DNA of 64,000 bases from Ephydatia muelleri (taxonomy: Eukaryota; Porifera; Demospongiae; Spongillida; Spongillidae): the NCBI GenBank assembly GCA_013339895.1, contig JABACO010000013.1:5071823-5135822 (forward strand), given 5' to 3'. Positions 54,115 through 64,000 of this stretch are shown here, one piece after another. Below the pieces are notes generated by a model. It saw only the letters and a program-made list of their open reading frames with translations. It was not told the DNA's origin and did no database searches. Numbering within the stretch: position 1 is the first letter of the stretch; every line of letters starts with the position of its first letter. Made by a program: the position numbers and the translations under genes.

Positions 54115-54390
54115 CAGTTGGAGAATCTCATGAGAGAAGGGACCTTATGGATATAAGAATAAAACATATAAAATGGGTGCATTTTTGTGTGCTATATCTT
54201 CCGAACGGTGTGTACTTGTGCAAGATACCAAAATAAATTTTCACATAGAGAAATGGTGTAGTATGAAGTGTTTAAAATAGGAAGTTGATTGTGTAAACCG
54301 TTAGGACAATATAGCGCATCAAAAATGCATCCATTTTATATGTTTTTATTCTTATATAAGGTTTCCTATTTTCATGAGATGTCCCAACTA
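54115..54390. mobile_element. MITE with ~75-bp inverted ends, kin of the 6.6-kb palindrome
   Basis: Left agttggagaatctcatgaga...taagaataaaacatataaaa and the reverse complement of the right end agree over about 75 bp. Its interior (54243-54308) matches 7323-7391 at about 50 of 64 positions by hand count, including gagaaatggtgt, aaaataggaagt and aaccgtt. No coding capacity. Confidence 0.7.
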
Positions 54391-56106
54391 GTTTATTAAC
54401 CATGTCGTGGTGCTTATGGCTGATACTTGAGTAGTGGGACATCAGGTTAGGAGTGGAGGAAAGTGGGAGGGGTTGGGATTTTGGGATGTATACCCTCCCA
54501 GTACCAAGCCAGAAAGATTTGCAGAAGGATGGACACACCCTGCATGGAAGGGGATAGACACTGCAGTGTGTCAGACAGCCAAGCCAATGCACAATCTTCT
54601 AATGATATTAGTACTTTGCTGAACTCAAGCACAATAATATCATTATCTGGTTGTGCAGGTTACACATCAAATGTAATTGCCATTAGTAATTCTATTATAG
54701 TTACGTATACTAACTATCTTTGTACCTGTAGCATGAAAACTTCTTGTTGCATTTGGGCAGACATTTTAAAACCAAAAGGATCTGTCAATACTTAACATCA
54801 TACATATATGTACCATAAAAATTAACAAATTACATTCAACCATGTGTGTGATGGGGGGAGGAGGAGAGATATGCATTAGCAGCTGATCATCTCTGCTGCA
54901 TGCGTCACATTGTGTTTACTGTCATTTGGCTGAAGTCATTTCAGCTAAATATTAATGATAGTGTTAAGAATGTTCTCATAATAATTTGTTTGTTGGGTGA
55001 GTATACAATGCACCATTGTTTCTCTATGTTCAGACTGGCACGAAGCAGTACACTGGAAGATTACCAGAAAGAGTTCTTCCCATCCTCCAGAGGACTTGTT
55101 ACTTCATCCGTCAGATTTGCATAAGTACATACAGTTCAGACATATTTGCATCAATGCATTATTTGTAAACAGTGCGTATCATTTTCAAAAGTTCAGTGGA
55201 GGTCATCATAATGGCTACCTAATTTTCCATCGCATGTCCTAGTAGCCGCACTCAGATACCGTGGTCTTACTTTGCGCGTTTAAATAAGGTCCGAGGACCC
55301 TTCCAAAAATAAACAATTCCTCCTATGCGTGTTAATCAGAAACGCCTGCTATAAGCGGCTTATTTGCTTCGCTTTACGATATCCGCTTGTGGGTTTAATT
55401 CGCTATGCAATGTGTAATTACGCAATTAGGTATCGATAAATACCTACAAGGGTTAGTTAATTAAACTACTCTAATATTTTATGCGATAAGCAAATTTGAT
55501 ACAAGCATTTAATATTATCTCTGATTTAGGTACCTGCCATCCTGCCCCACCCCCTACTTGCAATGCTTACGTAATAATCTGACAGCAGCTCAGGAATCAA
55601 TACAATTAAATTACATGTAACACAAATGCATGCCACACGTGTGTATTATCTGCGTTAATTAATGGCACGACCAGGCCGGCGCCCGCTGCAAACGGGTCTC
55701 CAACGGAGTGCCGAAAAAGAAGAAAAGCGTCAGCGATTACCGATTTCTTTTGCAAACAGCCTGCTGTGCAGTAGGTGGTGAGTGCCAAATTGACAATAAA
55801 ACTGATCAACTTGCGTGTCTGCGTTATTTACACGATACCGCATACAGAGTTTCTAACTCCATAACAACAACCACACAGGAGGATCCATTCTCAGCAGACA
55901 GCCGCTCACTGCAGCAACACACTCCGTCCTCCTCGACCTTCTTAGTGCACTCAGTCCCTGCTGAAGAAGTTGGACAAGAGCTACAGTGACAATCACAGGA
56001 GCCCCATTTAACGCTCTTGTAGAACCATTGCATATGTAATCACAGATAATAAGGACGTTGCAAAATTGGATGCAATGAACTTACGCAACAAGCACTGGTA
56101 TTTTAC
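54391..56106. other. No gene supported; possible small exon
   Basis: A frame starting at 55662 reads MARPGRRPLQTGLQRSAEKE and runs to a possible donor near 55776; another exon-like stretch is 55881-55989. Neither has a recognised family, and phases could not be joined with confidence. The rest is AT-rich intergenic DNA. Confidence 0.25.
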
Positions 56107-56479
56107 CCTTGTTAATGGAGCACCGGTCTATCAGCATTTCCATCAAGAAAACAATTGACGTGTTTGCAAATAAATAGCAGCGCCGAATGAAACTTGTATT
56201 CATCTTGGATTATGCAACAGAAACTAATAAATAGCAGCGCCGAATGAAACTTGAAACTTGTATTCATCTTGGATGATGCAACAGAAACTAGCGAATGAAA
56301 CTTGTATTCATCTTGGATGATGCAACAGAAACTAGCGAATGAAACTTGTATTCATCTTGGAGTTTCTGTTGCATCATCCAAGATGAATACAAGTTTCATT
56401 CGGCGCTGCTATTTATTTGCAAACACGTCAATTGTTTCTTTGATGGAAATGCTGATAGACCGGAGCTCCATTAACAAGG
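56107..56479. mobile_element. Palindrome with internal 44-bp tandem repeats
   Basis: Arms from ccttgttaatgg (56107) and ccattaacaagg (ending 56479) are inverted copies of about 115 bp, including gtttgcaaataaatagcagc. Between them, a 44-bp unit starting gcgaatgaaacttgtattca is repeated about four times, all derived from the inner arm. The layout matches the 6.6-7.5 kb palindrome, though the sequences differ. Confidence 0.85.
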
Positions 56480-57779
56480 CCAATCCATTTAACCTGTTCT
56501 CTTTCATTGTAGACCCGAGGTAAGTTTTTAGCCTACAAAGACCGTGATTATTAAAAAACAATGTACCTTATCGTCGATTTTTCAAACCAAAACACGAGCC
56601 AAAACACCAAACCAGCGAAGCTTCTGGGGCTCTGCCCCACACCCTGACAAGGCAGCTAACAGCGCCCTAGCTGCCATTGGCGGGCCCACTGTTTCAACCG
56701 TTAATATCTATATATTGTTGGGTTTGCCTTGCTGCTACGCACCTGGATACAGAGTTAAGAGTAAAAGATACGCAGAAATTGTTGAAAGGTGCATATTAGC
56801 GCAGCTTGCTCTGTTGCAACTGTTGTGTTAGTTTGGATTGAAAGTGATGCTTCTTAGCAGAAGGTGTTAAAGTGTTGAAGTCTAAACAAGCGCACGTGCT
56901 GACTGCTTCAAAGTGTATCAGGATGGTTACACAACCAAAAATTTACGTGTCCGAAACTGATACGGATGGTAAATACGGCATCGCCTGGAAGGTGTTTAGT
57001 TTATTCATATATACAGGAGCGTAGAGGACTGTACACTCAAGGAGTACCGGAAACGTAGTTCTGCCCATCGGAGGTGTTACGGAGCTATTTTTGCGAGTCC
57101 GTATTCGGCTCAAACTTTTGGTTGTGTACTGTACGTGACTGAATAATTATTATAATTGTGATGATTGGAACATGATGGTAATTTCAAAAATATAATTTAT
57201 ACAGTTTAGGTGCGCCTTACGTTGCTCACAAGAGATGACGCATTGCAGCAGTGCCTGAAGTAAAAACAATGTACATGCTTTTATTCATCGGAAACCACAC
57301 TTGCCTTCCGCGAGTTTAATAACTCATGAACAAGGAGAATGGTGGCACGAATTTATTGCCGTTTCCGGTCTGTACATAATGAAAGAATCCTTGATACATT
57401 GAAAAGAAATTTGTAACATAATGCAGTGCATTAGTAATGTGTTATTGGTTTAGCCCCTCCCTCTTCATTGATTTGATTATGATATGTCAAATGGCAACTA
57501 ATTTCAAGCTAGTAAAACTAATTGTATTCACTCTGTTTTAGAAGATGTATCAATGAATTAATTAACATCAGGCCACATTTTCCACCAACATTAATTTATT
57601 GTTAAGTAACAGCTGGCCAGCGGTTAATAATAATAAACTATGACATCCTCTCTGAGTGCAACGTAATGCCATGTGCATAGGTATGCCTCAGTAGTGACAG
57701 TGTTGGGACGATGCAGGTCTGTGTGGTCTCTTGTGAGGCCATGACCCATCATCACTCAGGTGGGCAAGACAAGAGGTCA
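56480..57779. other. No gene recognised
   Basis: Short open frames only (longest 56544-56831 with no family match). A possible splice donor follows the palindrome, but no linked exon was found. Confidence 0.45.
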
Positions 57780-57996
57780 ACTACCACACTTGAAAGTGGG
57801 TGTGGCATATTAGGAGCAAATCCTGTAAGTGGGTGTGGCTAATTATGGCCACATCATACAAGCAGATTTGGCTTATGACCACATTCTATAAGGGGATACA
57901 ACATCCTACCTACCAGGGGATGTGGCTTATGACCACATCCTGCAAGTGAGTGTGGCTTATGACCACATCTAGCAGGTGGGTATGGCTTATGACCAT
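57780..57996. repeat. Degenerate ~33-bp tandem repeat
   Basis: Variants of gtgtggcttatgaccacatc recur about six times with insertions between copies; the minus-strand open frame here is repeat-derived. Confidence 0.75.
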
Positions 57997-58289
57997 GTAG
58001 ACCTACCTGAAGTGTGCTCAGCCACCTCTTAATGGCCACCTGGTATCCATTCGACTCTACTAGTGGCTAATTGCTCAAGTTAGTGACCCACTAAGCACAC
58101 GTACATAGTTAAATATTTCCCCAGCCACGCAGTTACTAGTCTGAGTGGCTCATTCACACTGGATACAGTAAGTTGCTTTTTAGACGCATAGCATTCTATG
58201 ATCCATTGATGCACAATACCATGGCAATTAAAAGGTGTTCCCCCCACTCCCAAAATTACATCCTTGAACATGTAGCATAAAAATATATT

Positions 58290-58516
58290 GGAATCATTTC
58301 CAGACCTAACGCATGTTTTTTCAAGATTTCCAATTATTTTATATTCTGGAAGCCTGAAATGATCTCTACACATTGCTTCTTACGCACTGAGAATCGGAGT
58401 ATCTGGGAGTTGTAAGGCTCTGAATTTTTAATTTGCCATACATTTCAACGCAAGTGTTACATTTCTATTGCGCGTACTGAACATTGCACTAGGTCCCTTT
58501 TCGCAGAAACGATCCT
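58290..58516. mobile_element. MITE family A, fullest copy
   Basis: Ends ggaatcatttcc and, in reverse complement, ggatcgtttctgcgaaaagg resemble the ends of the 20.3-kb copy. The right 165 bp match the copy at 21.5 kb. Confidence 0.6.
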
Positions 58517-59210
58517 ATATTTTAAAGTACATGCATGTCTTGCACACTGATATATACTAGGTGTTTCAAAAAAGTGCAAAACTTGTAAACAAACGTAAGT
58601 AATATTTATAAACTGTACAGGCAGTCAAATAGTGGTGATGTAGATTAATATGGATTAAAAAGCAGTTAAATAACTACAACAATACCCTCTTAAATTAATT
58701 AAATCAAAACATTCAAACTGAACGAATGGGCGTAACAAATTTCAGTTGTTCATCTTAGTGGAGGGAGAGAAGAAATAAGTGGCGAAATCAAACATAAAAG
58801 TTACAAGAAACAAAATGTTGCAATTTAAAGCAGCATAATTGTTTAGGTCAGCAATCATTGATAAATTATAACATCATTATAATTTATACATAAAATACAT
58901 GAACAGCGTCATCACAAACATTATGGTATACAAATAAACACAAACATTAAGCATTTCTACCTGTTGAGCAGGCAAATCAATGACAAAGTCAAGTGGGGAG
59001 CATGCGCCTCGATGGTATGGCGATCTTGAGCCATGAAGACACAGATTGCAGAACGTAGCAACGAAAAGTTCAATTTGGCACGGAGCCAAAAAAAAAAAGT
59101 GTTAGGCTGCATGGTTGATCGTGCTTTTCTGCAATAAGTTACCAGTTTTTTTTTTGTACACTAATAATAATAAATGTACACAATAATAACCTACTTCACG
59201 CATCTAAATC
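58517..59210. other. No gene recognised
   Basis: AT-rich DNA with T and A runs next to the end of the LINE copy; it may contain the LINE 3' untranslated region near 59100-59210. Confidence 0.4.
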
Positions 59211-60890
59211 TATAATAGAATTCTACTCAATATAGCTCTGGAGTTGGCCTTAACCAGTGTCATGTTCAGACGACCATATTGAGCCGTAACCACCCTAGAC
59301 ATGGTTTGGTTAGTTCTGATGCAAAGCCTGCTGGCCAGATGTGAAAGGGTGTGCTGTGCTTCCATGCCCCATGCACCATAGGCCTCAACTGCTAAAGGTA
59401 CACAGATCCATCCAAGTTCTTCACACTTCGGATCATTTTCAGAGTGTTTTCTGACTTCTGCAGATGCAGCTGCTTACCCCCCCCCCCCCCCCCCCCGTGA
59501 ATTCCACTTCTGCAATGACATTGGAGTTAAGCAGTGAAATCACATTTAGGTCAAGGGCTGGTCTGCTGCAGTACCAATTGGGAACCAATATGTCAGCCGA
59601 TCTAGTGTGACGGTTGTCATGGCTTAACCCACTTCCAGCTTCACACTAAACACTTATGCTTGCACAACAAAACGACTCAGCCAGGATATCTCTGGTATTA
59701 TTGCGTCTTATGACAACATCTCCCCCTCTCTTACAAGTTGTTGCATGGTGCACCAAAGGATCTAAGGTGGTCAGAGCACAATGAACATTGAGACCCTGCT
59801 GATGTCTATGCCAAGCCACCATCCAAGCCACTATTTGATAGCTGTATAGCACTCTTCAGGGTCAAGGTGCAAGCATTGACCAGTGGGTGGCACCATAGAG
59901 AGCCATGAGGAGGAATGTGGTGCTGATACAGATTAACAGCTTGCCTTGTCAGCGAGAAAACTCTTAAACATTTGAACAGGACTTTTATTGTAAGCATCCA
60001 GTGCATGGAGCAGGTGTATGTTATGGATGGAAACAGTCTGAATTGTTGAGAGAGACTATATATGCTGCTGGAGAGTGAAGAGCCAGTGATCATAAGCCAA
60101 GGGCCACCATGAGAGTGGCTTAGTTGAGCCTGCTCCAAGCTAGAATCATAAGGGTCTAAGGCCAGGCATTCTGTGAAGCTTTGCCTTACAAGGTTGTCAA
60201 ATAAGGTAAGCTCCTTAGCAGCTAGAGCTGGAGGTGCTGTCCTTGCTATGTGGGAGAGAGAGCTTGCAAAAACCTCCACAGAAGCAAAGAAGGATGAGAG
60301 CAACATGAGGATCATGTGATCCTACCCTTTCAAGGGACTTCAAAAGCTTCACAGCCATTGAACGCTTAGATGCAATAAAGGCTGAACAGTGTTGGAAGTT
60401 CCCTATGGGAACACCCAAGATATCTAGGTTTGGCTCAGTTGATGTCTTCATTTGTGATGGAAACCGAGAAAAGTATGCATTCTGGCTACAGTTCACATTT
60501 TGAATGATTGATCTGTAGCCCAAGTTGAGGACTCAACTCCTCCAGGATATTGAAGGCGTGTCTGACAGCCATCACAGAACCAGCTACGGCACCATCACCA
60601 AGTACCAGCGATGCAGGAGCAATCAGCACAAATATTATCTTTAGAAATAGATGTGACAACTTTCTGTAGCACGAAGGCAAAGAGTAAAGGACCGAGGGGT
60701 CACCCTGTTGCACCCCCCTGTTCAGATGATACCTGCCAGAGAAATGGGTATTGGCTGTAGCACCAGCAGACCAAGGTAACAATTCCGGAATGCGTTGTGC
60801 ACATTTCTCTAGGATAGCTTGACAAGATGCCATGTTAAAGGCGTTTCTCAGATCTAACTTGCAAGTGATGAAGCCTGTGTCATTCCAATA
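59211..60890 (-). mobile_element. LINE copy with RT, zinc motif and C-terminal nuclease (5'-truncated)
   Basis: Minus-strand non-LTR retrotransposon protein in pieces: reverse transcriptase motif A KLDLRNAFN, GVQQGDP, a degraded YxDD position (LGDGAVAG), AFNILEELSPQLGLQINHSK, PNLDILGVPIGNFQHCSAF, SHDPHVALILLCFCGGFCKL, DPLVHHATTCKRGGDVVIRR (zinc motif, partly lost), then RSADILVPNWY and ALDLNVIS (the PD-(D/E)XK-like nuclease) and AEVRKHSENDPKCEELGW to the stop near 59211. The C-terminal zinc motif plus restriction-like nuclease points to the R2/NeSL/Hero side of LINEs. It starts inside RT motif A, a usual 5' truncation. Several frameshifts and a 20-nt poly-C insertion (59477-59496) show it is dead. 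Confidence 0.85.
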
Positions 60891-61583
60891 AAATAATACT
60901 TTTTATATACAAGATAATAATCATACACAGAGAGGACAACAAAACATCTAGCTATACATGCCACATGTTCCTACAACAGGGATTCCCCCTGTACTGAACA
61001 GGGATTCCCCCTGTACTGTACTGTGCATGGGAAATTGTGTTCCCCTTTAGGATGGCAATTGATAAGGTAGTGGGAGGCATTGTGATCTCCTATGGCACAT
61101 ACAAGGCGGCGGGTCAAAGTCTGCCATGAGCTGTGAGATTGGGGACCACAAGCACCAGAGGTCACAATAGTTGTCATAGCCCAAATTATTTATCTTGAAA
61201 GTGTTAACAGTAACATAACTTGAAAAACAAAAACACACAACATTAATGACCCACCACATACCCTACACAGTTATTGGTACCACTCCGCTCCCTAAAGACC
61301 ATTACTTCGGTGCCAGCATCTACCATACTGCTGAGACATGATGGCATATATTACTATTTGGCGGAGCCAGTGATTTGCAATTGGCGGTAGTCTCTAAATC
61401 ATTAACTTTATGGCGATTTATTGTTGGCAAAAAGATCATTAATACATTTGAAGCCCAACAATCATTAATGTAAATTATTACCCTCAATTGCAATTATTTA
61501 ATTATTCATACTCAATACCTTATATGCATGTAGGTTTCAACAAGTAATACACTCGAGTAATTTTAATGCACTAATAACATAAT
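60891..61583. other. Spacer between LINE copies
   Basis: A 22-bp unit (acagggattccccctgtact) is duplicated at about 60976-61018. Minus-strand frame around 61071-61170 resembles nothing firm. No gene recognised. Confidence 0.4.
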
Positions 61584-62790
61584 CTAGGACCTAGAGAAAA
61601 TTGCCCTGGAGTTTGCCCTCATCAGGGAGATGTTCAGCCTTGCATAAAGTTCCGGACTTAGGCATACAGTTGTGGATAGCAAGGTGAGATGCAAGTCGAG
61701 ATAAACACTGTTGTGCCTCCTTGCCGCATTCCCCGTAAGACCCCACCACAAGAGAGATGGACACCCACCCCAACTCAGTGCACTTTGCATCATTGGCAGT
61801 GTGCTTTCTCAGCTCAACTGCCTCTGATACTGCCACACAGCTGTAGACAAAAAATTTGAGTTTAGCACCTGCTTCCATTTGGACCAACAAATGTGCATTG
61901 TGGAAGGATTCCACCAAGATGCCTTGAAGTTTATTATGGCGAAATATAGCATCGCCCCACCCCCTCTTTTACAAGTGGTTGCATGGTGGCCTAAGGGGTC
62001 GTGCACATTGAGATCCTTACGAGATGTCTAACCCCAGCCACCATTTCACTGCGGTGTAGAACTCCTCTGGTTCAAGATGGAGGGTGTTACTGAAAGTCAT
62101 GATGCAGCATGCTTAGCTGAAACAGAATATAGCCGTGCTTTATCAGCCGGTGAGGACTTTTCTATAAGTTGCTGGAATTGAAAGCCATCTAGTTTCGAAA
62201 ATAAAGCTTTCTGACTACAAGGTAAAGAGATGATGGAACTAAAATATAAATATATCTTCTCGGAGAATGTGACTTGGTCATATCAATAGCACGAATCAAA
62301 AAATGTGCATCCGCATAATTACAACATCCAGATGAAGAATATGATGCAATGAATGCTGCACTGGCATGACGGGAGAGGGACGGAAGTCTCAAATGACCTA
62401 AATGTAGAGGGACACCATGAAGCATCAGTTATGGTGATTGTTAAACAGTTCAAGAAACATTGGCGCACATCAGCATCAAACATCGTTAGAGCATCAAAAG
62501 GGGTTGGAATAGCTTGAGCCAAGTGATTGAAACAACAGAAACCACCACAGATACGAATGAAGGTAAGGGCTACTTGTGGGTCCCCTACCTGCAATCTCTT
62601 CTCGTTTGGCTAACAACTTCTGAGCTTCGTGACATTTGGAGGCAACAAAGTAGGCACAGAAGAGATAGTCTCCAATGGGGACACCTAGGATGTCAAATGT
62701 GGCAGGTTTAGTACCCTTAATTCTGAGGGGGATGCAGTGGTCTTACTTTTGCAGAAAAGCTCACATTCTGTAATGTTCACATGAAAGCTG
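61584..62790 (-). mobile_element. Second LINE copy of the same family, decayed
   Basis: Minus-strand pieces match the 59.2-kb copy in the same order: FDILGVPIGDYLFCAYFVAS, GDPQVALTFIRICGGFCCF, AAFIASYSSSGC, HDPLGHHATTCKRGG, FHNAHLLVQMEAGAKL, and AVELRKHTANDAKCTELGWV to RANSRAIFSRS with a stop near 61584. The core of the nuclease (the PADVLVPNW block) is deleted, and the RT catalytic part is missing. The two tail-to-head copies lie about 700 bp apart. Confidence 0.8.
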
Positions 62791-63240
62791 AGGGTAGGCC
62801 TATTTCTTGTATTAAAGTCAGTGCACGAAAGCACGGAGATATTGAAAACAACGTTCTTGACACAACATATCTGGCGTCAAGTGTCAATACTACACAAGCT
62901 CCATCATCCTCAGGTGGCGGGGATAAAAGGCAGCTAGCTTGTCAACAACATCAACAGCACAAGACATCAATAAAACCATTGTACGCTTTCTTGACACCGA
63001 AAACTTGTTGGCGCATGGCGGTAAATATCAAATTGATGGCGATACGGTTGGCAAAAAGTTCCGCCAACTAGTTTAGCGCCAAAATGTCTCAGTAGTACGG
63101 TACTTGCACGTAATACACACATTCCAAGCGCATTCCAGACGTCCACGCTTGTCCTGAAACTTGCATGATGATCGTCATCATCGTCAACTGGAGCGGAACG
63201 CAATACAATCAAGTCGCAACTATTCTAGTGGCTATCGCTA
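62791..63240. other. No gene recognised
   Basis: Open frames at 62781-63071 (plus) and 62967-63212 (minus) have no family match. Possibly more repeat-derived DNA. Confidence 0.4.
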
Positions 63241-63299
63241 CTTCCCAGCGGGAGATCTGATGCGGGAGCTACGAGGGCAGCGCAGGAGGAGGCAGCGGA

Positions 63300-63700
63300 G
63301 TTAAGGCGCGAAGAGGAAGGACACCCTACCGCTTCCAGAAGAAGGCTGAGCAGTCCGGCTTCAATGAAGGTCTGTACGAAGCTGAAGCACATATGGCTCG
63401 GGCGGTCAGTCTTCTCTTACCGGCGGTCTGCCAAGGCTGCATTGGAGAAGGCGAAGCTGAGTGTTAAGAGAGGTAGGGAAGTGCTGGCACACAGGCAGGG
63501 TGGCCGATCGCTCTGAGCTGGGTGGGCGGTTGTGGCTAAGTATGAAGCAGACGCGTTAGCAGCAGATCCAGATGATGAGAAGAGGTTGGAAAGAACGGAG
63601 AGCATGGATGAATTTCAGGACACAGCGTGCACGTCTAGAATGCTTAGAAGGACTAAAAGAGGCACAACACTTCAATTCCTTATCAACCCGTCGCCACGTG
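63300..63700 (+). mobile_element. Gag-like relic of a retroelement (fossil, DIRS-like?)
   Basis: Segments such as PYRFQKKAEQSGFNEGLYEA, ALEKAKLSVKRGREVLAHRQ and YEADALAADPDDEKRLERTE resemble a lysine-rich gag-like protein common in retroelements of sponges and cnidarians. It is broken and old. The family name is uncertain; the right end of the window may cut it. Confidence 0.35.
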
Positions 63701-64000
63701 GCCAACCAATCACCACTTAATGTCACTATTTTGTCTTATTCAAAACATATAACAATTGAGGCAGCATGGACTAGTGAAGGGATGATATCGATAGGGTCTG
63801 GTGGTCACGTGTGATTGCCTGCTGACGTCCACCACCAATGTCACCGCGAACTGTGAGAGCATCAGGCCAAGAGCCCTCCTCAAACATTTGAGCTGCAATA
63901 TTAACTCACTAATTGAAATCAATCAGATCAGCGGACCACCTATAAATGCTGTTTGCGTTTGTGGACACTACTGTACTTCCGTTTTCCGAAATGATAATGT
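63701..64000. other. Window edge, nothing recognised
   Basis: No supported gene or repeat in the last 300 bp. Confidence 0.4.

Noticed and set aside
55662-55989. Possible two-exon gene starting MARPGRRPLQ
   Set aside because: Exon phases could not be joined convincingly and no family was recognised; left as a note only.

Overview
The window is animal nuclear DNA. It has spliced genes with GT-AG introns, two ANTP-class homeobox genes, a ciliary kinesin, many microsatellites, and relics of hAT, Merlin, pogo-like, LINE and Ty3/Gypsy elements. It looks AT-rich by eye. Linkage of an NK2/3/4-class gene to an Msx gene, with both proteins short and simple, suggests an early-branching metazoan, most likely a sponge. 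That assignment is inference; no marker here proves it.

Layout. Positions 1-16 kb are a transposon graveyard: an unknown element with 235-bp inverted repeats (1990-3636), a LINE tail, a pogo-like transposase gene, a small TA-flanked MITE, an 866-bp palindrome, a Merlin element with both ends and target-site duplication (7754-9270), a decayed hAT, and old Ty3/Gypsy pol pieces. Positions 17.3-53.2 kb hold four genes, all on the plus strand: a GPAT3/4-type glycerol-3-phosphate acyltransferase (17312-33710), an NK2/3/4 homeobox gene (33857-34754), an Msx homeobox gene (45005-46205) and a KIF3B-type kinesin-II subunit (46708-53164). The 10-kb gap between the two homeobox genes has no convincing gene; it holds repeats and is a candidate regulatory region. 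Positions 53.2-64 kb are again repeat-rich: MITEs, a second palindrome with internal tandem repeats, two LINE copies with remains of a C-terminal zinc motif and nuclease, and a gag-like relic at the right edge.

How the genes relate. GPAT is a housekeeping lipid enzyme, and its stop codon lies only 146 bp before the NK start codon, so its 3' end must overlap the NK promoter. NK2/3/4 and Msx are neighbouring members of what is probably an ancestral NK cluster. KIF3B follows Msx by about 500 bp and has a candidate RFX X-box and a TATA box just upstream of its ATG. Three of the four genes have TATAAA 40-69 bp before the start codon.

All exon models were spliced by hand from splice sites, reading phase and remembered family sequences. 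Three totals close in frame: GPAT about 444 aa, KIF3B about 701 aa, NK 262 aa. Msx is 329 aa with the chosen start. The first two GPAT exons, KIF3B exon 21 and the Msx start are the weakest points.
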